Assembly (NCBI GenBank): GCA_046727435.1
Contig: JBKPCR010000435.1
Location: 1-41,831 of the forward strand
Direction: 5' to 3'
Origin: CAVPRW01 sp046727435 [NCBI: bacterium]
GTDB lineage: Bacteria; Tectomicrobia; Entotheonellia; J063
DNA length: 41,831 nt
Position 1 is the stretch's first letter. Each line of letters starts with the position of its first letter. Shown here piece after piece: positions 24,353 through 32,533 of this stretch. The notes beneath the pieces were generated by a model. It worked only from the letters and a program-made list of their open reading frames with translations, had not been told where the DNA came from and did no database searches. Both the position numbers and the translations under genes were made by a program.

Positions 24353-26026
24353 ATGAAACTGCCAGCGTTCCTGGAACGCTTCACCCGCCCCTCCCTTCCG
24401 CCTATGATCTGCCGCATGATTTTCGACGAGATCTGTGTCCTGGCCAACGGCGATATCGTGTGTTCGTGTCATGATTCAGCCGGCAGGCAGGTCTATGGCA
24501 ATGTCTATCGCGACCGCCTTGCCGATGTCTACAACGGAGCCTTGTACCAGGAGCTGCGGCTGTGGCAGCTTACCGCTAAACCCGATGCCTGGTGTCCGGT
24601 GCTCCAGGCCGAGTGCTCTGGCCGCATGTCTCGGGCCACGCCTCGGGACGGGCTGACCGGACGCGTGGTGCGCAAGCTGCAACTGGAGCCCACCTCGTAC
24701 TGCAACCTCAAATGCCCGGCCTGCCCGGTCACCCACTTTCACACCGATCCTGGCTTTCGCGATGACCGTGCCAATATTTTGCCTCTAGAGGTCATGCTGA
24801 GCGTGGTAGAGCAGTTGCCCGATCTGGAACTTATTCTATTTTACGACTATGGGGAGGCCTTCTTGCACAAAGACGCGATCCCCTTCTTGCAAACGGTTCG
24901 CCGGCGCCGGCCTGAAATCCTCATACATACGAGCACAAATGGGCTGGCATTGAATCCCAAGAAGATCGAGGCACTGGCCCATGGACCCCTCATCGATCTC
25001 ATAGTGTTCTCCATAGATGGGGCTTGGCAGGAAAGCTATCGCCGCTACCGCGTGAATGGCAACTTGCAGCGAGCCCTGGCCAACATGGAGGCCCTCGTGC
25101 GCGCATGTGAGCGGGCTGGCACGGCCGATCGGGTGCAGATCATCTGGCAATACATCCTCTTTGAATGGAACGATAGCGATGAGGAGCTGGCTGAGGCTCG
25201 TCGGCGGGCGGCCGAGATCGGTGTGCCCCTCAAATGGGTGATCACTCACACCGAGGGCGCCTCCAAGCGCTATACCGCGGGTAGCGATGCGGTGGCGCGG
25301 CTGTATACGGATGAGGCTGCCGGGCGAGTTTACGAGGGTGCCGATCCGTACAACGCGCTGAATGCGGAGATGCGCGGGGAGCAACTCCAGCACCATGAAG
25401 GAATCGTGGCGGGCCGCTACATGGCCCGGTTGAGTCTGGATCGCGACACACTGATGGGCTTCGCAGGTAGCCGAGTTGCTTGCCTGTTATCCGTGGAGAA
25501 CCGCAGTCCCTCGGAATGGCGCGTCGAGGGAGGTCGCCGGTACAACATTGGAGTACGTCTGCGCTCGCACACTGGCCGGGTCCTCCAGGAGCTACACGGT
25601 ATGCCTGTGCCCCCAGCTGTCTCGCCCCCGGGAGGCAAGGAAACCGTGCTGCTGGAGGTCTTGCTGCCGGACACTCCGGGGCTGTACGAGCTTTTTGTTG
25701 ATGTGGTCGAAGAGGGCGTGTGCTGGTTTTCCGACCGGGGTTCGCCGCCGCTGGTCTGTGAGGTTCAGGTCCGCGCCGGGGCTGCTAAGGCATGGCAGTT
25801 CCAGGTGCTAGCCGAGCGCGCCTACCTGGCGTTATTGGGGCGGAAGCCGGAGCCGGAGGAATTGGCCCATTGGCAGCAGGTGCTTGAGCCCGGAGGCCGG
25901 CTGGAGTGGTTGTTGGCGGAGGCATGGCAAGCCCTGGAGCCGCAGCAGGGGCGCCGCCTGGAGAAACGCCTTAGACGCCTCCGGAAGGAGTTGTTGGCGG
26001 ACATTGAGGCCATGAACGCTGCATGA
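24353..26026 (+). CDS. Radical SAM protein with N-terminal SPASM-like segment, beta module and DUF4214-like tail
   Basis: 557 residues. The radical SAM cluster motif is Cys117-x3-Cys121-x2-Cys124 (YCNLKCPAC), followed by LILFYDYGEAFLHKD and STNGLALNPKK, normal for the fold. Ahead of it, at residues 18-60, is a cysteine-bearing segment (ICVLANGDIVCSCHD, then GNVYRDRLADVYN) typical of SPASM auxiliary-cluster domains, which usually come after the radical SAM core. Residues 356-475 are the beta module shared with four other proteins (VENRSPSEW, PGLYELFVDVVEEGVCWF). Residues 486-526 look like DUF4214 (AERAYLALLGRKPEPEELAHW), and a basic helix ends the protein. It is cytoplasmic by appearance. The substrate is unknown; radical modification of a sugar or lipid-linked glycan is a guess from context. 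Confidence 0.78.
   Translation: MKLPAFLERFTRPSLPPMICRMIFDEICVLANGDIVCSCHDSAGRQVYGNVYRDRLADVYNGALYQELRLWQLTAKPDAWCPVLQAECSGRMSRATPRDGLTGRVVRKLQLEPTSYCNLKCPACPVTHFHTDPGFRDDRANILPLEVMLSVVEQLPDLELILFYDYGEAFLHKDAIPFLQTVRRRRPEILIHTSTNGLALNPKKIEALAHGPLIDLIVFSIDGAWQESYRRYRVNGNLQRALANMEALVRACERAGTADRVQIIWQYILFEWNDSDEELAEARRRAAEIGVPLKWVITHTEGASKRYTAGSDAVARLYTDEAAGRVYEGADPYNALNAEMRGEQLQHHEGIVAGRYMARLSLDRDTLMGFAGSRVACLLSVENRSPSEWRVEGGRRYNIGVRLRSHTGRVLQELHGMPVPPAVSPPGGKETVLLEVLLPDTPGLYELFVDVVEEGVCWFSDRGSPPLVCEVQVRAGAAKAWQFQVLAERAYLALLGRKPEPEELAHWQQVLEPGGRLEWLLAEAWQALEPQQGRRLEKRLRRLRKELLADIEAMNAA
25418..25777 (+). other. Shared beta module, copy E (inside the radical SAM protein)
   Basis: About 120 residues. 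The landmarks align with the other copies: VENRSPSEW, YNIGVRLRSHTGRVL, PGLYELFVDVVEEGVCWFSD and RGSPPL. This copy is closest to copy D in the GT4-methyltransferase fusion (FGVKLLTPDGRVL, ELVCWF) and is internal rather than terminal. Confidence 0.65.
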
Positions 26027-26239
26027 GCTAAGCCAGGTGTGGGCCTTAGAGTCATGCTTCTTGCTGCAGTGGTCATGAAGATGAAAGCGGACCGCATTTT
26101 GGCATGTATCTTGATTTCTTGTTGCTGGCGAGAGTTGTCTCTAGAACCAAGCTTGGCACCGGGGCCGAAGGTGAAGACGCCGAGATGGTAGCCGGCGCGC
26201 GGCTAAAGCCATGCTAAGCGTTCGTCAAGGTTCCTACCG

Positions 26240-28786
26240 ATGGCTCTGTCTGGTGCTTTACCCCGCAAATCCTTGATCGTGAAGCTCGCCCTTGCCACTG
26301 CATTTTTCACGGCGCTGGCGTTGCTCAAGACCTATCCTCTCATCAGGCATTTCGGTACCCAGATCCCAAGTGGCCCCGGAGATCCCCAGTTAGTCACGTG
26401 GATCCTTGCATGGGGCGTCCATGCCCTCACGACCAATCCATTCAACCTGTTCAACGCCAACATTTTCTACCCGGTGCAAAACACACTGGCGCTTTCAGAG
26501 CATATGTTTGCCGTGGTCCCCCTCTTCGCCCCTGCCTATCTTCTGACAGGCAATCCGATCATCGCCCATAATATGGTGTTTTTCCTGGCTTTCATCTTCT
26601 CTGGTTTCACCATGTTTCTGCTGGTACATCACTGGACAGGGAACTTTTGGGCGGCTCTACTCTCGGGGTGCATGTTTGCGTTTGCGCCGATTCGTTTCGC
26701 CGAGCTCGGCCATCTGCAGCTGGCTAACTTCTACTGGGCGCCGCTTGTCTTCCTCTTCTTGGACAGGTTCGTGTGGAGTAAACGCTGGGCGGATCTGGCC
26801 TGGTTTGCGGTGTTTTATTGGCTGCAGATACTGGCCTCTGTTTATCTGGGGTGGATGATTACCATCGCGGTGGGTGCGTATGTGGTGTACCATATGACAC
26901 GCATCGACAGGGGGCTTCTCAACCGCGCCATGGTCCCCCGATATGTTGCCTTTATCGTTGCCAGTCTGATTGTGCTCCTACCCCTTCACCTCCCCTACTT
27001 TGCGATCCAGCAACAATGGGGGTTTTCCACCTTGCTACAGGACTGCGTCTATTGGGCGGCGGATCCGTTGCTAAATTATCTCAGTCCTCCATACTTGTTC
27101 AACGACGCCTATCTAGCCTTGGTTCAATCTTACTTCCCGCGCCTGCGCTACCCAGTCAATCAGCAAATGTTGTTTCCTGGTTTGGTGGTAGCACTCCTTG
27201 CTGTGGTTGGATGTCTTGCGGTGGCGAAGAATCTCCCTGCTAGCAGGCCTTGCCAACTGCAGAGGCTCTTCAGGATCGTTCTCGTTGTGGCATTAGTCTT
27301 ATCTCTAGGGCCATTTTTGGTGATCCTTGGCACGAACACCGGTCTTCCGCTGCCTTACCTGCTGTTCTATTACCTCGTCCCTGGATTTCATGCCATGCGG
27401 GTGCCAGCCCGGTTTGCGCTGATGGCTGCGTTGGCGGCAAGTGTGCTGGCTGCCCTAGGTTTCTTGAAAGCCAGCACATTCTTGCACGACCGCTGGGGTC
27501 TCAAACAGCGATGGTCACATGGACTCCAAGGTCTCCTAGCTCTATTATGGATCGGCCTGTTCATATTGGAGCTCGGCTTCAAGCCACTGCCGGTCGCAGA
27601 CATTCCAACCGGACGGGACGTACCCGAGGTGTATCGATGGTTAGCGACAAAGCAACTCGACGGCCCCATTGTCGAACTTCCCATCGGGCAGAGCTTTTGG
27701 CAAGCATTGAACTATATGTACTTCAGCACCTATCACTGGCTCCCCCTCGTGAACGGCACCAGCAGATACACTCCACCGACGCATGTTCAACTGAATTCAG
27801 AATTAGTGACTCTTCCCTCATTGGAGGCGGTCGAGCTCTTGACCAAGCTTGGTGTGAAGGGGTTGGTCGTACACACCGATCAGCTTGCACCTCAGGAAGC
27901 AGCGCGGTGGCAAGATGCGAACCTTGCCGATATCGGCCTGGAAGAGATGGCGCGTTTTGGGGCGGACGTCGTGTATAAGCTTTTGCCCCTCGAAGCGGTA
28001 CCTCAGCAGGATTTGGTGCTCTCGATGCCTGATCAACTGCCTAAGGAAGAAGCGATGCGCTTGCCTGCAGGGGCGATGATGAAACTTGGGCTCCTCGTAG
28101 AAAGCAGGGGCCAGCGTCTTTGGGTACATCCACCTCCGTTAGGACGGACGCAGGCCCAGATCAAGTGGGAGGGAGTGCAAACGAAAGAAGTGCACATAGA
28201 GCGCCAGAAGGTGGAATTACCTCTTGCCCTCAGAGCCGGGGAGGTCTGGTCGATTGGCCTGCCTACCCGAACTCCTTTCGCAGCGGGAGAGTATAGGTTA
28301 AGCTTTGACATGCCTGCACTCAGCCTTAAGACTCGTCCCAAGCTTGTCCAGGTCAGCTCGAATGCTTATCAGACCAGTGCCAACGCCTCCCATTCGCTCT
28401 CAGCTGCCTACGTCTTGGAGGAACCCTCGTCCAAGACGATCACCTCCAGTATCATCGATGTGGCACTGCAAGCGATGAACACTGGCCAGAGTATTTGGCT
28501 TGCCGATGCAAAAGATGAGAAAGGGAAGGTCCGCTTGGGATGGCGCTGGTATCAGGGACGTAACGGTGTTGCCTTTCAAGAGGGACGCGAGGATTTGGCT
28601 TACGATATTCTCCCCGGTCAGACCTACAAGTTTCGAACAACGATCAAGGCACCGTTTGAACCCGGGGAATATACTTTGGAACTGGGGCTAGTCTGCGAAT
28701 CGCTAACGTGGTTTTCAGATCGGGGGATTCCTCCATTGGAGTTTATTGTGCATGTCAGGAGGATGGCGGACCTCTCCTCGCCATGA
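26240..28786 (+). CDS. Polytopic membrane protein, probable GT-C glycosyltransferase, with C-terminal beta module(s)
   Basis: 848 residues. The first helix is followed by a loop with an acidic motif, IPSGPGDPQLVTWILAW (Asp48), then NIFYPVQNTLALSEHMF, a pattern shared by many uncharacterised bacterial GT-C-like proteins. About 11 helices run to residue 455. A soluble region follows with PEVYRWLATKQLDGPIVELP. Residues about 610-705 look like a degenerate beta module (LLVESRGQRLWV, PFAAGEYRLSFDM). Residues 720-848 are a clear 129-residue copy of the module found in four other proteins. A gap of 213 bases precedes it with no clear promoter. It is likely to act on the outer face of the inner membrane. 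Donor and acceptor are unknown. Confidence 0.7.
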   Translation: MALSGALPRKSLIVKLALATAFFTALALLKTYPLIRHFGTQIPSGPGDPQLVTWILAWGVHALTTNPFNLFNANIFYPVQNTLALSEHMFAVVPLFAPAYLLTGNPIIAHNMVFFLAFIFSGFTMFLLVHHWTGNFWAALLSGCMFAFAPIRFAELGHLQLANFYWAPLVFLFLDRFVWSKRWADLAWFAVFYWLQILASVYLGWMITIAVGAYVVYHMTRIDRGLLNRAMVPRYVAFIVASLIVLLPLHLPYFAIQQQWGFSTLLQDCVYWAADPLLNYLSPPYLFNDAYLALVQSYFPRLRYPVNQQMLFPGLVVALLAVVGCLAVAKNLPASRPCQLQRLFRIVLVVALVLSLGPFLVILGTNTGLPLPYLLFYYLVPGFHAMRVPARFALMAALAASVLAALGFLKASTFLHDRWGLKQRWSHGLQGLLALLWIGLFILELGFKPLPVADIPTGRDVPEVYRWLATKQLDGPIVELPIGQSFWQALNYMYFSTYHWLPLVNGTSRYTPPTHVQLNSELVTLPSLEAVELLTKLGVKGLVVHTDQLAPQEAARWQDANLADIGLEEMARFGADVVYKLLPLEAVPQQDLVLSMPDQLPKEEAMRLPAGAMMKLGLLVESRGQRLWVHPPPLGRTQAQIKWEGVQTKEVHIERQKVELPLALRAGEVWSIGLPTRTPFAAGEYRLSFDMPALSLKTRPKLVQVSSNAYQTSANASHSLSAAYVLEEPSSKTITSSIIDVALQAMNTGQSIWLADAKDEKGKVRLGWRWYQGRNGVAFQEGREDLAYDILPGQTYKFRTTIKAPFEPGEYTLELGLVCESLTWFSDRGIPPLEFIVHVRRMADLSSP
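28397..28783 (+). other. Shared C-terminal beta module, copy B (129 residues)
   Basis: Same length as copies A and C counted from the LSAAY/LAASY entry. The core carries NTGQSIWLADAKDEKGKVRL, WRWYQG, LAYDILPGQTY, PGEYTLELGLVCESLTWF and SDRGIPPL. Confidence 0.8.
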
Positions 28787-28819
28787 AGCCGAAGTGCAGC
28801 GAATCGTCAAGATATCGGG

Positions 28820-28848
28820 TTGACACACCTCGGAAACGCGGCTATGCT
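28820..28848 (+). promoter_or_regulatory. Strong sigma-70-type promoter
   Basis: A perfect -35 TTGACA (28820-28825), a 17-base spacer, and a -10 TATGCT (28843-28848). It lies in the gap before the GT2/methyltransferase pair on the same strand, so transcription would start near 28855, giving a leader of about 125 bases. Confidence 0.6.
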
Positions 28849-28900
28849 CTAACCGTTTTGGCATCTGAGCCCGACGGATGTTTTCCGTTCCATTGTCATA

Positions 28901-28910
28901 GAGCATGCTC
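28901..28910. promoter_or_regulatory. Perfect 10-bp palindrome in the leader (possible operator)
   Basis: GAGCATGCTC is fully self-complementary. In addition, TAGAGCAT at 28899-28906 is the reverse complement of ATGCTCTA at 28844-28851, which overlaps the -10 box. The pair could form a DNA- or RNA-level loop over the transcription start. Regulatory meaning is inference. Confidence 0.35.
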
Positions 28911-28970
28911 ATGTCCCCCATCCATCTTTGGCATCCGCGATGATGGCATCTGACATTCATTCAGGAATAC

Positions 28971-28976
28971 AAGAGG
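28971..28976 (+). promoter_or_regulatory. Ribosome binding site deciding the GT2 start
   Basis: AAGAGG lies 5 bases before the ATG at 28982. Upstream in-frame starts (TTG 28928, ATG 28940, ATG 28943) have no such site and would add a non-conserved leader. Confidence 0.65.
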
Positions 28977-28981
28977 CACGA

Positions 28982-30163
28982 ATGCAACGGCCTTTAGCGG
29001 AAAGTTCGCGTGTGGAAGTCTCTATTGTGATGCCATGCCTTAACGAAGCAGATACTCTGCAAGCATGTATCGACAAGGCCCAGCGTGCCTTGTCAATATA
29101 CAACATCCAGGGCGAGATCATTGTGGCGGATAACGGTAGTACAGATGGTTCCCAAGGCATTGCTGCCCGCATGGGAGTGCGCCTCGTCGATGTGGCGGCA
29201 AAAGGCTATGGCAACGCCCTGATAGGTGGTATAGCAGCTGCACGCGGCAAGTTCATTATCATGGGGGATGCGGATGACAGTTACGACTTCCGCGACATCC
29301 CTCGATTTGTAGAAAAACTACGGGCCGGATACGACTTGGTCCAGGGCTGCCGCCTACCTTCAGGAGGTGGCCATGTGCTCCCGGGCGCTATGCCGTTCTC
29401 GCATCGCTGGTTGGGAAATCCGCTGTTTTCGTGGCTGACGCGATGGATGTTCGATGCGTCGATTCACGATGTCTACTGTGGGATGCGCGGTTTCACGAAG
29501 GCCCTGTTTGACCGTCTCAATCAACGCTGCACCGGGATGGAATTCGCCACCGAGATGATCATCAAGGCCAGCCTGTATGGAGAAAAAATCGGCGAAGTGG
29601 CGATCACCCTACACCCGGACGGACGCAAGTCCCATGCTCCGCATCTCCGGACCATTCGCGACGGTTGGCGTACGCTGCGCTTTTTCCTGATGTATAGCCC
29701 GCGGTGGCTGTTCCTGATGCCTGGGGCATCGCTTATTATGTTGGGCCTGATCGGCTATGGATTGGCCATGCCTGGCCTGACCTTGTGGGGGATGACCCTT
29801 GATGCGCATACGCTGCTGTTTGCTAGCCTTGGCATTCTCTGTGGCTATCAATCCATCCTCTTTGCGGTTTTTACCAAAGCCTTTGCCATTAGCGAAGGGC
29901 TTATGCCTGAAGACAAGCGCCTCACTCGGTTTTTCGAGATCATCAACCTGGAGAGAGGGTTGATCCTCGCATCGACAGCACTGCTCATTGGCATAGTGCT
30001 TCTGCTGGCAGCGGTGTATGAGTGGAGATTAGTAAACTTCGGCAACCTGGAGTATGCTCGAACCATGCGCCTGGTGGTTCCCGGCGTCACACTCACAGCT
30101 CTTGGCTTTCAAACCGTCCTCTCAAGCTTTTTCATCAGCATTCTGGGCATGCGGCGAAAATGA
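28982..30163 (+). CDS. Dpm1/GtrB-like GT2 glycosyltransferase with C-terminal membrane helices
   Basis: 393 residues. The GT-A core reads VSIVMPCLNEADTLQ, VADNGSTDGS, KGYGNALIGGIAAARG and MGDADDSYDF (metal-binding DAD), with a DVYCGMRGFTK loop and GMEFATEMIIKA. About four membrane helices follow (from about residue 240), which is the long-tail variant of polyprenyl-phosphate glycosyltransferases. It probably transfers a sugar from a nucleotide to polyprenyl phosphate at the inner leaflet, feeding the GT-C proteins nearby. Its stop overlaps the ATG of the following methyltransferase (ATGA), and a good promoter and leader sit upstream, so it probably heads its own transcript. Sugar unknown. Confidence 0.87.
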   Translation: MQRPLAESSRVEVSIVMPCLNEADTLQACIDKAQRALSIYNIQGEIIVADNGSTDGSQGIAARMGVRLVDVAAKGYGNALIGGIAAARGKFIIMGDADDSYDFRDIPRFVEKLRAGYDLVQGCRLPSGGGHVLPGAMPFSHRWLGNPLFSWLTRWMFDASIHDVYCGMRGFTKALFDRLNQRCTGMEFATEMIIKASLYGEKIGEVAITLHPDGRKSHAPHLRTIRDGWRTLRFFLMYSPRWLFLMPGASLIMLGLIGYGLAMPGLTLWGMTLDAHTLLFASLGILCGYQSILFAVFTKAFAISEGLMPEDKRLTRFFEIINLERGLILASTALLIGIVLLLAAVYEWRLVNFGNLEYARTMRLVVPGVTLTALGFQTVLSSFFISILGMRRK

Positions 30164-30762
30164 GCCTCGTGGAACGAGTTCACGGAGGATATGTCCATAC
30201 TCGCCGGGTGCGCGTGCTTATTCACCACCTTGGGGATCTCGTCCCACAGAACGCCCGGGTGTTGGACGTCGGCTGTGGCGATGGCTTGCTAGCCCGTCGT
30301 CTCATGCAAAAGCGCCCTGACCTCGATCTACGAGGCCTCGATGTCATCGTCCGAAGGGGGACCCATATCCCAGTCGAAGCATTCGACGGCAAAGCGATTC
30401 CCTACGGCGATGGGACCTTTGATGCCGTAATGTTTATCGATGTGCTTCATCACGCCCAGGATCCGATGCGGCTGCTCCACGAGGCCGTGCGGACAGCCCG
30501 AAAAACCATTGTGATCAAGGATCATACCCTGAACGGATTCTTGGCTGGCCCAACGCTGCGCTTCCTGGACCGGGTCGGCAATGCGCGCCATGGTGTGGCA
30601 CTCCCCTACAACTATTGGCCTAAACAGCGATGGTTGGAAGCCTTCGCCGCGTTTGACCTGACCATCAATGCGTGGAAAAGCGCGTTGTACCTCTATCCCC
30701 GGCCAGCGAATTGGCTATTCGGCCGCTCACTGCACTTTGTCGCCCGGCTCGATTTGCGTTAA
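30160..30762 (+). CDS. Small class I SAM-dependent methyltransferase
   Basis: 200 residues, starting at the ATG that overlaps the GT2 stop. Motif I is RVLDVGCGDGLLARRL, the second strand ends LRGLDVI, motif IV lies in FDAVMFIDVLHH, and KTIVIKDHTLNG follows, the Methyltransf_11 pattern. It is shorter than many but has the full core. The ATGA overlap couples it to the GT2, so it may methylate the same lipid-linked sugar, or the lipid itself, in the cytoplasm. An open frame extends upstream to 30022, but those codons overlap the GT2 gene and are not conserved in type. Confidence 0.85.
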   Translation: MSLVERVHGGYVHTRRVRVLIHHLGDLVPQNARVLDVGCGDGLLARRLMQKRPDLDLRGLDVIVRRGTHIPVEAFDGKAIPYGDGTFDAVMFIDVLHHAQDPMRLLHEAVRTARKTIVIKDHTLNGFLAGPTLRFLDRVGNARHGVALPYNYWPKQRWLEAFAAFDLTINAWKSALYLYPRPANWLFGRSLHFVARLDLR

Positions 30763-30818
30763 GCGTCGGTCTGCCTCACGTAAGGCGCGGTGCTAGTCGC
30801 CATCCTCATGCTTGATCA

Positions 30819-32513
30819 ATGATGAACTTCGGCGCCCAGTTTTCTGATGTCATAGCTGAAGTCCTGACCATCGCCGTCGTATTTACGATTGGCTGGTTCG
30901 TGCAGCGACATCGTTCCACATGGTTATCCGTGGCAGCGCGTGGAGTTGGACACGTAGTATGTCAGCGAGAGGTATTGGTCACGTTGATCGGGCTTCTAGC
31001 GTTTGGGACTAGCGCAACGCTTTCGCTCCTAGGACGCATGCCAGAGCCGAGTGTCCACGACGAGTTTAGCTATCTACTTGCCGCAGACACTTTCGCCAAT
31101 GGTCGTTTAAGTAACCCGACCCACCCCCTCTGGGTACATTTCGAAAGCTTCCATATCATCCAGGCGCCAACCTATGCATCAAAGTACCCACCAGCGCAGG
31201 GGTTGATGCTAGCGCTAGGGCAGGTCATTGGAGAGCACCCAATCGTGGGGGTGTGGATCAGCACTGGCCTCGCATGCGCCGCGATCTGCTGGATGCTGCT
31301 CGCCTGGCTGCCGCCGCGGTGGGCGGCGCTGGGGGGGCTGCTGGCGGCGCTGCACCCTGGAATGCTCATAGTATGGAGCCAGTCCTACTGGGGTGGGACG
31401 GTGGCGGCGCTGGGAGGAGCGCTGCTCCTTGGTGCCTGGCGGCGGATCGTTCGCCGGCCGCGCCTGCGCTATGCTTTACTGCTTGGCGGCGGCCTGGCTG
31501 TTTTGGCAAATAGCCGGCCGTACGAAGGCCTGTTGGTGAGTTTGCCAATGGCGGTGGCACTGCTCGTTTGGATGCTGGGCAAGAACGGACCCATGGCGCG
31601 AGTGGCCATCAGTCGGATTGTGCTGCCGATTCTTGCCATCCTTGTTGTCACGGGTGGGGCGATGGGATTCTACAACTGGCGCGTGACTGGTAACCCCCTA
31701 CGCACACCCTATCACGTGTACGAGGACGCCTACGCTCCCATGCCGCTCTTCCTTTGGCAACCTCCGCGACCTATGCAGACATATCGGCACGCAGTGATGC
31801 GAGATTTTTATTTGTTTGCGGATTACCTGTTTAAGGAACAGCGCTCGCTTCAGGGCCTCGCATGGATGGGCTGGCACAAGGTCAAGACCTATTGGACTTT
31901 CTATCAGGGGGGACGTTATCTGCGTCTGGTGCTCACCATTCCACTCATCCTGTTGCCATGGCTCCTGAGAGACCAGTGGTCACGCTTTGCACTTCTCACA
32001 TGTGGCGTCGTGGCGGTGGGACTATTCATTGAGCCATGGATGTACCCGCACTATGCGGCGCCGATCACTGGTTTGGTGGTCATGCTGGTTCTCCAGGCCT
32101 TGTGGCATCTATCCTTATGGCGTTGGCGTGACCAGCCGGTGGGGCGATTACTCGTGTGCGCGATACTAGTGGTTGCCTATGCTTCATTCATAGCGGCGTG
32201 GGTGCAACATATACAACATAAGTGGTCCGGTTGGCAGTTCGAACGGGCACGTATTCTCAGCGAGCTTAAAGCCGATGGGGCGCGCCATCTGGTGATCGTG
32301 CGCTATGGGTCCCAGCATCAGCCGAATAACGAGTGGGTCTATAACGAGGCGGACATCGACGGCGCTAATGTGGTATGGGCGCGAGAGATGGATTTGCCTC
32401 AGACGGGTCGATTGCTGGAGTACTTCAAGGATCGGCAGGTATGGCTCGCAGAGATCAACGACGACCAAATACGCCAGAAGCTTGTGCCGTTTCCTGTCGA
32501 GGCGGTCCGCTGA
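30819..32513 (+). CDS. Polytopic membrane glycosyltransferase, GT39/GT-C-like
   Basis: 564 residues; ATG 30819 or 30822. After the membrane helix near residues 55-72, the loop has EPSVHDEFSYLLAADTF (Asp81-Glu82), a GT-C catalytic-type motif, then YASKYPPAQGLMLALG, the second loop element common in GT39-like proteins. About ten helices follow, including an Ala/Leu/Gly-rich pair encoded by very GC-rich DNA (31300-31480). The soluble C-terminus has HLVIVRYGSQHQPNNEWVYN and ends VWLAEIN. It follows the GT2/methyltransferase pair by 56 bases, so their lipid-phosphate sugar is a likely donor. Acceptor unknown. Confidence 0.78.
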   Translation: MMNFGAQFSDVIAEVLTIAVVFTIGWFVQRHRSTWLSVAARGVGHVVCQREVLVTLIGLLAFGTSATLSLLGRMPEPSVHDEFSYLLAADTFANGRLSNPTHPLWVHFESFHIIQAPTYASKYPPAQGLMLALGQVIGEHPIVGVWISTGLACAAICWMLLAWLPPRWAALGGLLAALHPGMLIVWSQSYWGGTVAALGGALLLGAWRRIVRRPRLRYALLLGGGLAVLANSRPYEGLLVSLPMAVALLVWMLGKNGPMARVAISRIVLPILAILVVTGGAMGFYNWRVTGNPLRTPYHVYEDAYAPMPLFLWQPPRPMQTYRHAVMRDFYLFADYLFKEQRSLQGLAWMGWHKVKTYWTFYQGGRYLRLVLTIPLILLPWLLRDQWSRFALLTCGVVAVGLFIEPWMYPHYAAPITGLVVMLVLQALWHLSLWRWRDQPVGRLLVCAILVVAYASFIAAWVQHIQHKWSGWQFERARILSELKADGARHLVIVRYGSQHQPNNEWVYNEADIDGANVVWAREMDLPQTGRLLEYFKDRQVWLAEINDDQIRQKLVPFPVEAVR

Positions 32514-32533
32514 GGCCAGTGTGGAAACACGCC

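Noticed and set aside
23920-24447. Minus-strand 175-codon ORF in the hydrolase/radical SAM gap
   Set aside because: It overlaps the start of the radical SAM gene, shows no recognised motif, and all other genes are on the plus strand. Kept only as part of the unexplained gap.
26027-26239. Transposase-like scrap (RILACILISCCWREL; also a CATTTTGGCATG match to the IS remnant)
   Set aside because: The match is too short and the frame is broken; 12 shared bases can arise by chance.
31300-31480. GC-rich stretch with repeated GGCGGCGCTG
   Set aside because: It encodes Ala/Leu/Gly-rich membrane helices of the GT-C protein; codon choice explains the repeat.
32375-32533. N-terminal extension of the 32534 membrane protein
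   Set aside because: The added codons lie inside the previous gene, have no membrane or domain character, and a better start exists at 32534.
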